Assembly (NCBI GenBank): GCA_029246545.1
Contig: JAQWMX010000008.1
Span: 1-64,000 of the forward strand
DNA from: Gammaproteobacteria bacterium
Lineage (GTDB): Bacteria > Pseudomonadota > Gammaproteobacteria > Pseudomonadales > Pseudohongiellaceae
Length of the DNA stretch: 64,000 nucleotides
Direction: 5' to 3'
The notes under the pieces are model-generated. The model worked only from the letters and a program-made list of their open reading frames with translations, was not told the origin of the DNA and searched no databases. Below are positions 15,645 through 24,337 of the stretch, one piece after another (position 1 is the first letter of the stretch; each line of letters opens with the position of its first letter). The position numbers and the translations under genes were made by a program.

Positions 15645-16400
15645 GTGAAGCTTAATAATAGTTATGTAAAAATAGTTGGGTTAGCGGTACTTGGATTGGG
15701 TATTTCTTACCAAGCTATTGCTCAAGAATATATGGTGCCAGATAACACACCTGCACATATCCTCAATGCAGTTGAATCAAATGCTAGAAGTGATGAAGAT
15801 ACTGCACGTGATATAAACCGTTTGCCTGCAGAAATTTTAACATTAGCAGATTTGAATCAAGGCGATACGATTATTGAATTATCCGTTTTAGGACAGTATT
15901 ACTCAACTATCATTGCCAGTGCTATCGGTGCTACAGGCAGCCTACATATGTATGATTTAGTAGCTTTTGAAGGTTTTGGTGCAGAAGCCGGTAACGCTTT
16001 CGCAGCAGCACATGCTAATACTGAATATAACTTACAAGATTATGATAATGCGGATTACCCGAATGGAGCTGATGCTGCTTATTTAATTAATGGTTATCAT
16101 GATTTGCCAGAACGCGGTAATGACCCAGTAGCAATGAATGAGATGCTGTTTGCAACTTTAAGATCAGGCGGTAAATTTGTTGTTATCGATCACAAGTCAG
16201 TAGATGGAGCCGGTTGGAGTGACGCGGATACTGCTCATCGTATCGATGCTGATACAATCATCGAAGAAGTGACTGCGGCAGGTTTTGAATTGATCGCTAA
16301 TAGTTCTTTATTGGCTCACCCTGAAGACCCTCGAGATGCTGCGCCTTTTTCAATGAGAGGCTTAACCGATAGAGCAGTATTGATTTTTCAGAAACCTTAA
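15645..16400 (+). CDS. Exported class I methyltransferase-like protein
   Basis: The 251-residue product begins with GTG at 15645 after a GGAGA site and has a signal peptide ending A-I-A-Q. The mature part follows a family of exported SAM-methyltransferase-like proteins: a helix with R-S-D-E-D-T-A-R-D-I-N-R, then G-D-T-I-I-E-L at the motif-I strand, Y-Y-S-T-I-I-A and a late G-G-K-F-V-V-I-D-H. The glycine-rich loop expected after motif I (for example G-G-G-Y) reads S-V-L-G-Q-Y here, so SAM binding may be lost. A periplasmic location would also lack SAM. It lies 66 bp behind the aminotransferase gene and is followed by a strong terminator, so the two probably share a transcript. Confidence 0.8.
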   Translation: MKLNNSYVKIVGLAVLGLGISYQAIAQEYMVPDNTPAHILNAVESNARSDEDTARDINRLPAEILTLADLNQGDTIIELSVLGQYYSTIIASAIGATGSLHMYDLVAFEGFGAEAGNAFAAAHANTEYNLQDYDNADYPNGADAAYLINGYHDLPERGNDPVAMNEMLFATLRSGGKFVVIDHKSVDGAGWSDADTAHRIDADTIIEEVTAAGFELIANSSLLAHPEDPRDAAPFSMRGLTDRAVLIFQKP

Positions 16401-16426
16401 AAACAGTTTTAAAGTAGTACAAAAAA

Positions 16427-16452
16427 AGCCCTGATTAATCAGGGCTTTTTTA
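16427..16452. terminator. Bidirectional terminator between convergent genes
   Basis: Bases 16427-16446 form a perfect 20-nt palindrome (AGCCCTGATT and its complement), preceded by an A-run and followed by a T-run. It can terminate the rightward methyltransferase-like gene and the leftward PNPOx-like gene. Confidence 0.9.
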
Positions 16453-16482
16453 TTCTAGCTTTATAATTAATTTTATAAAAAA

Positions 16483-17136
16483 CTAATCGTCTCTTTTTTC
16501 GTATTCCTGCAATTCTTCAAGTGAAATTGTTCCACCTTGTTCTTCTGCTTTACCTTGATCTTTGGAAGGTAGCATCTCTTGAAACAAATCCAACTTTTTC
16601 CATTCAGGTAAAGGTGCTTCTTTATCTTTCTCTGGAACATATTTTGAAGATTCAACGCGTTCATATTTATGAATATAGCGTGGGCAATTGATCCACATTT
16701 CGGTAATTTTAATTCTGATGATGAGTTGCGCATCATTGTATTCAGCTAATAATGGATCGTCATTAGAGACGCTAGCTTCGCCGTATATTCTTAAACGGTG
16801 AGGGTTTTCAAAATCGATAAATAACATGCCTACTTTATTGTTGATAGTCATATTGCCGGCTGAAAGGTACATGCCATTACCATCGTAACTAGGGAAAGCC
16901 AGCGTATTAGCATCGATAACTTTAACTAAGCCTCTTTCCCCTCCCTTGTAGGACACAGAGGGTCTACCTAGGTGGTCGACGGTGCTAAGAAAAAACATAT
17001 CCCTGCTTTCTATAAAAGCTTTTTCTTCGTCTGAAACTTCGTCATGAACAATTACGTTTTCAATAGTGTCGGCTAATTTTCTGGTTTCAAATTCATCCTG
17101 AAATCCTCTGTGTTGTTCACCATAGAGTTTGCTCAT
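16483..17136 (-). CDS. Pyridoxamine 5'-phosphate oxidase-family (FMN split-barrel) protein
   Basis: The 217-residue product contains a flavin-binding split barrel: F-F-L-S-T-V-D-H-L-G-R-P near residues 48-59, L-A-F-P-S-Y-D-G-N-G around 84-93 and V-G-M-L-F-I-D-F followed by R-L-R-I-Y-G-E-A. These match PNPOx-like general stress or F420/FMN oxidoreductase proteins rather than PdxH itself. The C-terminal 40 residues are highly charged. It has no signal peptide. It lies downstream of the DUF6152 and nitrile hydratase genes in the same direction and may be part of their transcript. Substrate unknown. Confidence 0.8.
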   Translation of the reverse strand: MSKLYGEQHRGFQDEFETRKLADTIENVIVHDEVSDEEKAFIESRDMFFLSTVDHLGRPSVSYKGGERGLVKVIDANTLAFPSYDGNGMYLSAGNMTINNKVGMLFIDFENPHRLRIYGEASVSNDDPLLAEYNDAQLIIRIKITEMWINCPRYIHKYERVESSKYVPEKDKEAPLPEWKKLDLFQEMLPSKDQGKAEEQGGTISLEELQEYEKRDD

Positions 17137-17174
17137 ATTAATACCTAAATTTATTAAAAAGTGTCAGTGAGTGC

Positions 17175-17759
17175 TTATAAAGAAGCTGCTAAGTTTTTCT
17201 TTTTGAAAAAACTCAAACTATAAACGGCAATTGAGCCGGCAAATATGCTTAATATTATGAACAATTTATAGTTGATAGCTAAGTTTGCCGGTTCTTTTAA
17301 AACTATTTCGTCGCTAGTAGCCATTGTAGCTCCAGAAATAACTTCTACGGTTTGAGCCCAAAGTGGTTGAAAGCCTTGTTTTAGTACTAATTCCTTACCG
17401 TTGGGAAATAGCACATTAGTGCCTTGTAAATAATTCTCTATTCGGTTTGATGCAAGTCCTGCAATGTTGACGCTTTGACCAACTTCAAAAGAGCTAGCCG
17501 TTAAGCCAAGTGCTGTTAGTGATTCGAGTGTTCCAGGAATTTGAATATTCCATAATTCATTAGAGTTCGCAGATTGAAAAGTTAAACTAGGATGAGGATT
17601 ACGCCAGCTAACTTGAAGCAGTGTACCTTCTAGTTCGACTCGTGCAGCTGTAAATTCAGAAGAAGAATGATGAGCCAGACCCAAAGAAGGCATGAGTGGA
17701 ACTAATACAACCATTATTAGTGTTTTTAAAATTGTGCTTTTTATTTTATTTATGTTCAT
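17175..17759 (-). CDS. DUF6152-like exported, membrane-anchored protein
   Basis: The 194-residue product has a signal sequence ending L-G-L-A and a mature N-terminus A-H-H-S-S-S-E-F, followed by V-E-L-E-G-T-L and V-S-W-R-N-P-H-P. This H-H-S start with W-R-N-P-H is the signature of DUF6152 proteins. A hydrophobic segment near the C-terminus (residues about 163-185) followed by F-K-K-K should anchor it in the inner membrane. The family has no established function. It sits just downstream of the nitrile hydratase activator gene (38 bp) on the same strand, so it may be co-expressed with it. Confidence 0.7.
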   Translation of the reverse strand: MNINKIKSTILKTLIMVVLVPLMPSLGLAHHSSSEFTAARVELEGTLLQVSWRNPHPSLTFQSANSNELWNIQIPGTLESLTALGLTASSFEVGQSVNIAGLASNRIENYLQGTNVLFPNGKELVLKQGFQPLWAQTVEVISGATMATSDEIVLKEPANLAINYKLFIILSIFAGSIAVYSLSFFKKKNLAASL

Positions 17760-17797
17760 TTATTAAACCTCAAAAATTCTTGATACTAGCTGTATAT

Positions 17798-18085
17798 TTA
17801 GTCGAGTTTTTTTTCTAACAAGCTTTCCAGAGAAACTTGCCAGCTTTCGAAATAACCTCTGCTAGGATGATCAGGGTCTTCACCTTCAGCGTCTTTAATA
17901 GCAGAAATCAATTCACTTTGAAATTCATGCCATTCAAATAGACCTTGTTCTGAAAGGCTTACTGCGAGGGTGAAAGATTTTCTTTCCCAGGCGTCATGAA
18001 AAACCATCTCACCACTTTTGCGCGGTAATGCGGCTGACCCGTTCATTTCGGCAATTTCTGACTTAGCTATACGTTCTTCTTTCAT
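17798..18085 (-). CDS. Nitrile hydratase activator/accessory protein
   Basis: The 95-residue product resembles the small nitrile hydratase accessory proteins (NhlE/P14K-like) that deliver cobalt or assist assembly of the alpha subunit, and which are themselves similar to the N-terminal part of the beta subunit. The motif [14 protein letters not shown] parallels V-F-H-A-E-W-E-K-K-V-F-A-L-N in the beta subunit encoded upstream. Its start overlaps the end of the alpha-subunit gene by four bases, which indicates translational coupling. The order beta-alpha-activator matches known cobalt-type clusters. Confidence 0.85.
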   Translation of the reverse strand: MKEERIAKSEIAEMNGSAALPRKSGEMVFHDAWERKSFTLAVSLSEQGLFEWHEFQSELISAIKDAEGEDPDHPSRGYFESWQVSLESLLEKKLD

Positions 18086-18717
18086 GGAGCATTGACCTTA
18101 GTGACACCAATCATTGAATCTCTTTCAATTATCTCGGCTAACTCGCCCTCGCTGAGATTTTCAGTACCTTCAGGTTGTTCAGGAATAACTAAATAACGAA
18201 TTTCAGCACTACTGTCCCAGACTCTAACCTCAACATCATCACTTAAGGTAGTGCCGAACTCTGCTAAAACTTCTCTGGGTTCGATTACAATTTTTGAACG
18301 ATAAGCGAAACTTTTATACCAAGAGGGTGGCAGTCCTAATACCGGCCAGGGGTAACAAGAACATAAAGTGCAAACCACGACATTATGAATATCTGCTGTG
18401 TTTTCTTTTGCGACCATATGCTCACCTTGCAGACCACCAAAACCTAATTCGGCAATTGCAGCAGTGGCATCTGCTAACAAGCGTTGTTTAAAGTCAGCAT
18501 CAACCCAAGCACGCGCGACAACCTTAGCACCATTCATCGGTCCAAGATCGTTTTCGTAAATGTCAGCTAATTTCTCAATACCTTCCTTCGAAACTAAGCC
18601 TTTCTCAAGTAAGAGAGCTTCCATCTTATCGACTCTCTCAGTCATTGCTTTATTGGTTGCCTCGTCACGTTCACTTTCATGATAAGGGTTTGGATGGTCA
18701 TGGCTGTGTGTAGTCAT
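18082..18717 (-). CDS. nthA: Nitrile hydratase subunit alpha, cobalt type
   Basis: The alpha subunit carries the metal site that hydrates nitriles to amides. The 211-residue product has [11 protein letters not shown] with Cys116, Cys119 and Cys121 as metal ligands; Thr between the first two Cys is typical of cobalt enzymes, whereas iron enzymes have Ser. The following P-P-S-W-Y-K-S and [13 protein letters not shown] are also conserved. The N-terminus is His-rich. It is flanked by the beta-subunit gene upstream and the activator gene downstream. No amidase gene was found next to it, so the fate of the amide product is unclear from this window. Confidence 0.93.
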   Translation of the reverse strand: MTTHSHDHPNPYHESERDEATNKAMTERVDKMEALLLEKGLVSKEGIEKLADIYENDLGPMNGAKVVARAWVDADFKQRLLADATAAIAELGFGGLQGEHMVAKENTADIHNVVVCTLCSCYPWPVLGLPPSWYKSFAYRSKIVIEPREVLAEFGTTLSDDVEVRVWDSSAEIRYLVIPEQPEGTENLSEGELAEIIERDSMIGVTKVNAP

Positions 18718-18747
18718 TTTGTTCGAACCTTTTTATTCGTTTTTGAG

Positions 18748-19404
18748 TTATACAGTTTCTAAATAGTCTTCCCACAGATCAATATAAACACAATCTTTTC
18801 TGTCAACGTTTTCTCCCCACAAAGTCTTTGCTTCAAATCTAACTGTATAAAGAGGCTGAGAGTTCTCACCAAGATCATGAGCATGGCTATCAGGAAGCAC
18901 ATGAGAGCCGTTGAAATGTGTTATTTCACCAACTTTGCCTTTAACATAGTTAGTTGCACGGTTATGACCTTTTGATTCTAGATTACGCACAAGTACTTTA
19001 TCGCCAACCTTGTAGGCAGGGGCTCTTCCATCTTCTCTGTCTGCCGGAACACCACCACGACTTAAACCTTCTATCATGGCTGCGTCAGGCGCAGGGTGAG
19101 GAGTCTCTTTATGATTAATTTCCTTACCAGTGGCAATCTCTTCATCCGATAAGTAACCAAGGTCTTTTCCCATAATTTCTATGCCGCGAAGCCAGCGTTG
19201 GTAATATGAGCTGTTTAAATACTCCACCGTGTCCATACGTTCGACAGCATGCCTTGCCCTATCAACAGGCCCTAAAAAAGCTAAGGTGGCGATATTTAAG
19301 GCAAATACCTTTTTCTCCCATTCAGCGTGAAAGACTGGTTCGTTAGATTCTTGAGGTATAGGGCCGAATTGGGTCATGCCGCCCATGTCATGTATGTTAT
19401 TCAT
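18748..19404 (-). CDS. nthB: Nitrile hydratase subunit beta
   Basis: The 218-residue product begins M-N-N-I-H-D-M-G-G-M-T-Q-F-G-P, the conserved start of nitrile hydratase beta subunits, and continues with F-H-A-E-W-E-K-K-V-F-A-L. Its C-terminal SH3-like domain shows Y-K-V-G-D-K-V-L-V-R-N, H-N-R-A-T-N-Y-V-K-G and Y-T-V-R-F-E-A-K-T-L-W-G. It is the first gene of a three-gene leftward operon with the alpha subunit 30 bp downstream. The beta chain shapes the active-site pocket of the alpha-beta heterodimer in the cytoplasm. Confidence 0.93.
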   Translation of the reverse strand: MNNIHDMGGMTQFGPIPQESNEPVFHAEWEKKVFALNIATLAFLGPVDRARHAVERMDTVEYLNSSYYQRWLRGIEIMGKDLGYLSDEEIATGKEINHKETPHPAPDAAMIEGLSRGGVPADREDGRAPAYKVGDKVLVRNLESKGHNRATNYVKGKVGEITHFNGSHVLPDSHAHDLGENSQPLYTVRFEAKTLWGENVDRKDCVYIDLWEDYLETV

Positions 19405-19499
19405 TGTTATATAACCGTTGAGTCTTATATATTTTTACTATCTCGCACACTAATTTAAAAATCAAGATTTATTATTCGAAATAAAAAAGAGGGAAGGAA

Positions 19500-21374
19500 T
19501 TACTGCTCGGCCTTTTCAATGGCACCAAGCCACTCTTCTTCTAATTCAGAAGTTGTTGAAAGTAATTGCGCTCTTTCCTTCAATATAAGATTAAGTTGGT
19601 CTTTTTGCTTATCCTCATAGAGCGCTGAATCACTTAGCTGTTCTTCAATAGAATTTAATTGGGTTTGATTCGATTGGATGCTTTTTTCTAGCTTGCTAAT
19701 TAGAGCTTTTAAAGACTTTAATTGATTGCGTTGTTCAGCAGCTTGTTGTCTGGTTTCTTTTTTATTAAGTTTGCCAGCTTTAACTTTATTGGTTTTATTG
19801 TCGGACTTATTACTTTCTAGTAATAGCTTTTCGTAATCATTTAGATCACCTTCAAAAATATCCAGCTTGCCATCTTTCACAAGTAAGAATTGGTCCACGG
19901 TATTACTTAATAAATGACGATCATGAGAAACCAAAATTAAAGACCCTGCAAATGCTTGCAAACCTACAGTCAGGCTATGACACATTTCTAGGTCAAGATG
20001 GTTTGTTGGTTCGTCCATTAATAATAGATTAGGTTTTTGCCAGACGACTAGTGCGAGAGCCAAGCGTGACTTTTCACCACCAGAAAAGTGTTCAATAGTT
20101 TCTGCTACCCTGTCGCCACGAAAATCAAAGCCGCCGAGAAAATTACGAATCTCTTGCTCTCGTACATTATTAGAAATCTTTTGAATCAGTTTCATAGGGG
20201 TGGATAAAATATCTAGTTCATCAACTTGATGCTGCGCACAATAACCAATCTTAATATGATCGGAACGGTTAATTTCACCACCCAATAAGGGTAGCTTTCC
20301 AGCAAGTACTTTGAGTAAAGTCGATTTACCCTGACCATTAGACCCGAGCAAACCTATACGGGAATCTGCACGAATGTTAATCGAAAAATTTTGTATTATG
20401 GGTTCTTCATAACCGATAGAAATTTTGTCAGTAGCAAGCAGGCTAGGCGGAAGTTTTGTCGGTTCTAAAAATTTAAAATGAAAAGGTGAATCTATATGTG
20501 CCGGAGCAATATCAACCATTCGGCTCAGCTCTTTTATTCGACTCTGTGCCTGTTTAGCCTTGGATGCTTTAGCACGAAAACGTCTTACAAAAGATTCTAT
20601 TTCTTTTTTACGGCTTTGTTGTTTTTCATATTCAGCTTGTTGTTGGGCCATGCGCTCAGCTTTTTGTTTTTCATAATCACTATAGTTGCCGCGGTATAAA
20701 ATAAGTTTTTTATTTTCAAAGCTGACAATATGACTAACCACAACATCCAAAAAACTACGGTCATGCGAAACTAACAATAGGGTTCCCTGGTATCGCAATA
20801 GCCATTGTTGTAGCCACAAGGTGGCTTCCAGGTCTAAATGGTTTGTGGGTTCGTCCAACAGTAATAAGTCAGAGGGCGTCATCAGTGCCTGAGCCAGGTT
20901 TAAACGTATACGCCAACCGCCCGAGAATTCATTAACTGTTCTATTAAAGTCTTCTGGTGGAAAACCTAAACCAGATAACAATTGTTCAGCTCTATTTTGA
21001 ATAGTCCAGCCATCGTGCAAATCCAAGTCTGCATGTAACTGTGCCAGTTTGTTGTCATTATTAGCTTGTTCAGCTTCTGCGATTTGTTTTTCTAGGACCC
21101 GAAATTTAACATCACCATCAATCACAAAGTCGACTGCTGAACGTGTTGAGCCTTTAGTTTCTTGGAGCATTTGAGATTTGCGTAAATCTTTTGGAAAGTC
21201 CAACTCGCCAGTGTCAGGGCTTATTTCTTCCATCAATAGTTTAAATAGACTGGTTTTGCCAGTGCCATTGCGTCCAATAATGCCGACCTTTTGTCCGGCA
21301 TAGACGGTAAGCCCAACTTCATCGAGTAATAATTGGCTACCCAAGCGTAGGGAGATGTCTTGTAATGAGATCAT
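19500..21374 (-). CDS. yheS: ABC-F family ATPase YheS
   Basis: ABC-F proteins act on translating ribosomes rather than as transporters. The 624-residue product has two ABC cassettes, with Walker A G-R-N-G-T-G-K-T and later G-S-N-G-Q-G-K-S-T, and two copies of L-L-L-D/M-D-E-P-T-N-H-L-D-L-E. Between them lies the charged linker (Q-Q-Q-A-E-Y-E-K-Q-Q and F-R-A-K-A-S-K-A-K-Q-A-Q-S-R-I-K). The C-terminal coiled coil is long and rich in Lys/Gln/Glu. Length and motif wording match E. coli YheS closely (about 637 residues). No membrane segments. A stand-alone gene; role in ribosome rescue or stress is inferred from the family. Confidence 0.93.
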   Translation of the reverse strand: MISLQDISLRLGSQLLLDEVGLTVYAGQKVGIIGRNGTGKTSLFKLLMEEISPDTGELDFPKDLRKSQMLQETKGSTRSAVDFVIDGDVKFRVLEKQIAEAEQANNDNKLAQLHADLDLHDGWTIQNRAEQLLSGLGFPPEDFNRTVNEFSGGWRIRLNLAQALMTPSDLLLLDEPTNHLDLEATLWLQQWLLRYQGTLLLVSHDRSFLDVVVSHIVSFENKKLILYRGNYSDYEKQKAERMAQQQAEYEKQQSRKKEIESFVRRFRAKASKAKQAQSRIKELSRMVDIAPAHIDSPFHFKFLEPTKLPPSLLATDKISIGYEEPIIQNFSINIRADSRIGLLGSNGQGKSTLLKVLAGKLPLLGGEINRSDHIKIGYCAQHQVDELDILSTPMKLIQKISNNVREQEIRNFLGGFDFRGDRVAETIEHFSGGEKSRLALALVVWQKPNLLLMDEPTNHLDLEMCHSLTVGLQAFAGSLILVSHDRHLLSNTVDQFLLVKDGKLDIFEGDLNDYEKLLLESNKSDNKTNKVKAGKLNKKETRQQAAEQRNQLKSLKALISKLEKSIQSNQTQLNSIEEQLSDSALYEDKQKDQLNLILKERAQLLSTTSELEEEWLGAIEKAEQ

Positions 21375-21541
21375 TGGCTTATGAGTGAGATAGAATAAAA
21401 CTGAGTTTAATAAAGCTTTCTTAACAAGAAGGGTTTAAAAACTGCATCTTTATAACTGCTAATCCTTTGTTGAAACAGCTATTTTAAACCAGCTATTATG
21501 AAAGGCGAATCTTACCAGAACTTACACGTTAAGAGGTAAAA

Positions 21542-21925
21542 ATGAACACTCAAACGGATAAAAATAAAGAAAATGCTCAAGCATTCTATGACTTAATGTT
21601 TAATCAATGCCAGCCGCGCAAGGCCATCGAGCTTTATGCTGGGGATGTTTATATTCAACACAATCCGCATGTCGCCGATGGGAAAGATGCTTTCATTGAC
21701 TACTTTGATCGAATGGCAGTGGAATACCCCGGTAAAACAGTCGAGTTCAAAAGAGTTATAGCAGAAGACAAGCTAGTGGTTTTGCATTGTTATCAGGTAT
21801 GGCCGGGGGATCTAGAATATGCCGGAATAGATATATTTCGCTTTGATGATGGAAAAGTTGTCGAACATTGGGATGCTTTACAAGAAATTCCTAAAGAGTC
21901 CAAACATTCGAACACGATGTTTTAA
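21542..21925 (+). CDS. SnoaL/NTF2-like family protein
   Basis: The 127-residue product has a single NTF2-like fold of the SnoaL polyketide-cyclase group: N-A-Q-A-F-Y-D-L-M-F-N, Y-I-Q-H-N-P-H-V-A-D-G, G-I-D-I-F-R-F-D-D-G-K-V-V-E-H-W-D-A-L-Q-E. This set is the hallmark of small predicted SnoaL-like proteins common in proteobacteria. No signal peptide. The start at 21542 follows AGAGGTAAAA. It is divergent from yheS and convergent with the acetyltransferase gene, so it is monocistronic. Function unknown; small-molecule binding or isomerisation is usual for the fold. Confidence 0.88.
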   Translation: MNTQTDKNKENAQAFYDLMFNQCQPRKAIELYAGDVYIQHNPHVADGKDAFIDYFDRMAVEYPGKTVEFKRVIAEDKLVVLHCYQVWPGDLEYAGIDIFRFDDGKVVEHWDALQEIPKESKHSNTMF

Positions 21926-21928
21926 TCT

Positions 21929-22504
21929 TTACTTATTTGATTGGTCGTACTCAATTGAGAAACTCTGTATTGCCGCGACATCACCTTGCAGTAATGATGG
22001 CATAGCTGAGTTTAGTTTTGCTTCGTCCCATGACCACCAGCAGAGTGCTTGCAAGATTGAGATTTCTTCATCAGTGAAACGCATTTTAATATTTTTGGCA
22101 GGGTTGCCGGCAACAATGCTGTAGGGAACAACATTACTTGATACAACAGCTGAAGACCCAATTACTGCGCCATTACCAATGCTTACACCTGATAAAATCT
22201 TGGCATCATCACCAATCCAGACATCGTGGCCAATAATCACATCACCTTTGGTAGCAGGGTGACCGATAATAGCCTTCGCACTTTCACGAAAAATAGGGAA
22301 AGGATAAGTCGTGATCCAGTCTGTTCGATGATTGCCGCCTAGATAGATTTTTACGCCATCTGCAATAGAGCAATAAGACCCCACTTTAAGAGTGGCAGCT
22401 TCCCCCCAATGCAGAACTGTTGGTTCGCCGTATGTGCCAGCACCAACTTCATAGAGTTCTTTCCAAGAAGGTTCAGCTTTTTTAAATAAGGCTGTAAATT
22501 TCAA
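21929..22504 (-). CDS. CatB-related hexapeptide O-acetyltransferase
   Basis: The 191-residue product is a left-handed beta-helix acetyltransferase of the xenobiotic (CatB/Vat) type. Visible landmarks are V-G-S-Y-C-S-I-A-D-G-V-K-I-Y-L-G-G-N-H-R with the likely catalytic His, D-W-I-T-T-Y-P-F, G-D-V-I-I-G-H-D-V-W-I-G-D-D-A and I-V-A-G-N-P-A-K-N. Members acetylate chloramphenicol or streptogramins, or sugars and other hydroxyl substrates in cells that lack resistance. No mobile element lies beside it, so an intrinsic metabolic role is as likely as drug resistance. Convergent with the SnoaL-like gene, three bases apart. Confidence 0.87.
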   Translation of the reverse strand: MKFTALFKKAEPSWKELYEVGAGTYGEPTVLHWGEAATLKVGSYCSIADGVKIYLGGNHRTDWITTYPFPIFRESAKAIIGHPATKGDVIIGHDVWIGDDAKILSGVSIGNGAVIGSSAVVSSNVVPYSIVAGNPAKNIKMRFTDEEISILQALCWWSWDEAKLNSAMPSLLQGDVAAIQSFSIEYDQSNK

Positions 22505-22730
22505 AACTAGTTCCTGTTAATGGGCAAGAATTTCTACAGAAAATCACATTACTGGATACTAAATCGATTATCAATAAAGACTAGCAATAGTTTGATATCA
22601 ATTTAACTATCTAACATGGGCCAAGTTAATTCATTGGGTTGGTGAATTAAAAATAATGCTATGCTAGTTTTTTGAGTATGAATTTAATAGAAGAAAGTTG
22701 CCTCTTTGTTGGCTCTTTAAGGAAGTAAGT

Positions 22731-24317
22731 ATGTACAAGAAAACTAATATAAAACATAGCTCTGCAGTTTCCCATTTCGTGCTTAGACCGGCGTTATGGC
22801 CTTTCGCTTTATTGTTGTTTAGTAACAATTTGTTTGCACAGAACCCTAGTCCACTAGAAATTAGTCAGCTTATCAATGACTATCGCGCATCTATGGAAAC
22901 GGTGATTATTAATGACTTTGTGGACTTGCTTGCCTTACCTAATGTTGCTCAAAACCAAGCGGATATGGACGTCAACGCAGATCATATTACTAGTCTTCTA
23001 GAACAAAGAGGTTTTACCACGCAACGTCTTCAGTCTGGCGGATCTCCTTACGTTTACGCTGAAATGATGCAGCCTGGTGCGACCGAAACCTTACTCTTAT
23101 ATGCGCATTATGATGGGCAGCCAGTGCAAGTTGAAAACTGGGCATATCCACCTTTTACGCCAACCTTATTAGATGCACCACTACAAGCTGGTGGACAGCC
23201 TGTTGATATTGCTGAGGTGTCGGGCAGTTTTGATCCTGAGTGGCGACTTTATGCTCGTTCTGCTGGCGATGACAAAATGCCGATTATTGCGCTTATGCAT
23301 ACTTTAGATGCGATGCAAGCTAACGACATCGACCTTTCAGTTAATTTGAAATTATTGCTGGATGGGGAAGAGGAAAGGGGTTCACCTTCAGTAGGTAATA
23401 TCATTGATGAGAATCCTGGTTTGTTGGATGCAGATTTACTACTGTTTTGTGATGGGCCTATGCATCAATCTCGCAATGCGCAATTGGTGTTTGGCGTGCG
23501 TGGATCTAAAACATTAGATATGACGACATATGGTGCTAATAGACCCTTACATTCAGGGCACTACGGCAATTGGGCACCCAACCCAATTATGCAAATGACC
23601 TATTTACTAACCAGTATGCGCGATGAAACAGGTCGAATTCTGATTGATAACTATTATGATGATGTGGCGCCAGTTAATGATATGGAACGCTCAGCTATTG
23701 CAGCTATGCCGGATATCACTGAAGCCTTAAAGAACGAGCTTGCTATTAATACTCCTGAAGGTGATGGCGTTAGGTTAGAGGAGCTTGTCACTCTGCCAGC
23801 GATTAATGTGAGAGGAATATCAGCTGGTGGAGTAGGTCCTTTAGGGCGCAATATTATTTTATCTAACGCAACAGCTTCACTGAATATTCGACTTGTTGCT
23901 AACCAACGGCCGGAAGGTGTCGAAGAGTTGATTGAAGCGCATATTGTTAATCAAGGCTTTCATATAGTTTATGAAGACCCAACGAATGAGATTCTTAGCG
24001 CTAATGAAAAAGTAATTAAACTTGATTGGCGTGGCAGGGGTAGTCCTGGGTTACGCACACCAATGGATGATGCAATGTCACAACGTTTGGTTAATTTGAT
24101 GCAAAGTGTGACAACTGATTTGATATTAACGCCAAGCATGGGCGGGAGTCTGCCCTTAGATGATTTTGCCACAAGAATGGATACGCCAATAATCGTATTG
24201 CCATTGGCGAATCATGACAATAATCAACATGCTGAAAATGAAAATATTCGTCTACAAAACATGTGGGATGCGATGTCTATATACGGCGTTATTTTGGCCA
24301 ATTTTGGGCTGGAATGA
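22731..24317 (+). CDS. Exported M20/M25/M40-family metallopeptidase
   Basis: The 528-residue product has a long N-terminal export signal (about 42 residues, ending L-F-A-Q) and a di-zinc M20 peptidase body. Metal-site landmarks are Y-A-H-Y-D-G-Q-P-V-Q, S-A-G-D-D-K-M-P and D-G-E-E-E-R-G-S-P-S, the last providing the catalytic Glu and a bridging ligand, plus a distal His in N-H-D-N-N-Q-H. The middle segment with H-S-G-H-Y-G-N-W belongs to the dimerisation/lid domain. I chose ATG 22731 with AAGGAAG in front rather than a TTG at 22698. Likely a periplasmic dipeptidase or aminoacylase-type enzyme. Confidence 0.88.
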   Translation: MYKKTNIKHSSAVSHFVLRPALWPFALLLFSNNLFAQNPSPLEISQLINDYRASMETVIINDFVDLLALPNVAQNQADMDVNADHITSLLEQRGFTTQRLQSGGSPYVYAEMMQPGATETLLLYAHYDGQPVQVENWAYPPFTPTLLDAPLQAGGQPVDIAEVSGSFDPEWRLYARSAGDDKMPIIALMHTLDAMQANDIDLSVNLKLLLDGEEERGSPSVGNIIDENPGLLDADLLLFCDGPMHQSRNAQLVFGVRGSKTLDMTTYGANRPLHSGHYGNWAPNPIMQMTYLLTSMRDETGRILIDNYYDDVAPVNDMERSAIAAMPDITEALKNELAINTPEGDGVRLEELVTLPAINVRGISAGGVGPLGRNIILSNATASLNIRLVANQRPEGVEELIEAHIVNQGFHIVYEDPTNEILSANEKVIKLDWRGRGSPGLRTPMDDAMSQRLVNLMQSVTTDLILTPSMGGSLPLDDFATRMDTPIIVLPLANHDNNQHAENENIRLQNMWDAMSIYGVILANFGLE

Positions 24318-24337
24318 TATTTAAGCTTTTAAAGGAA

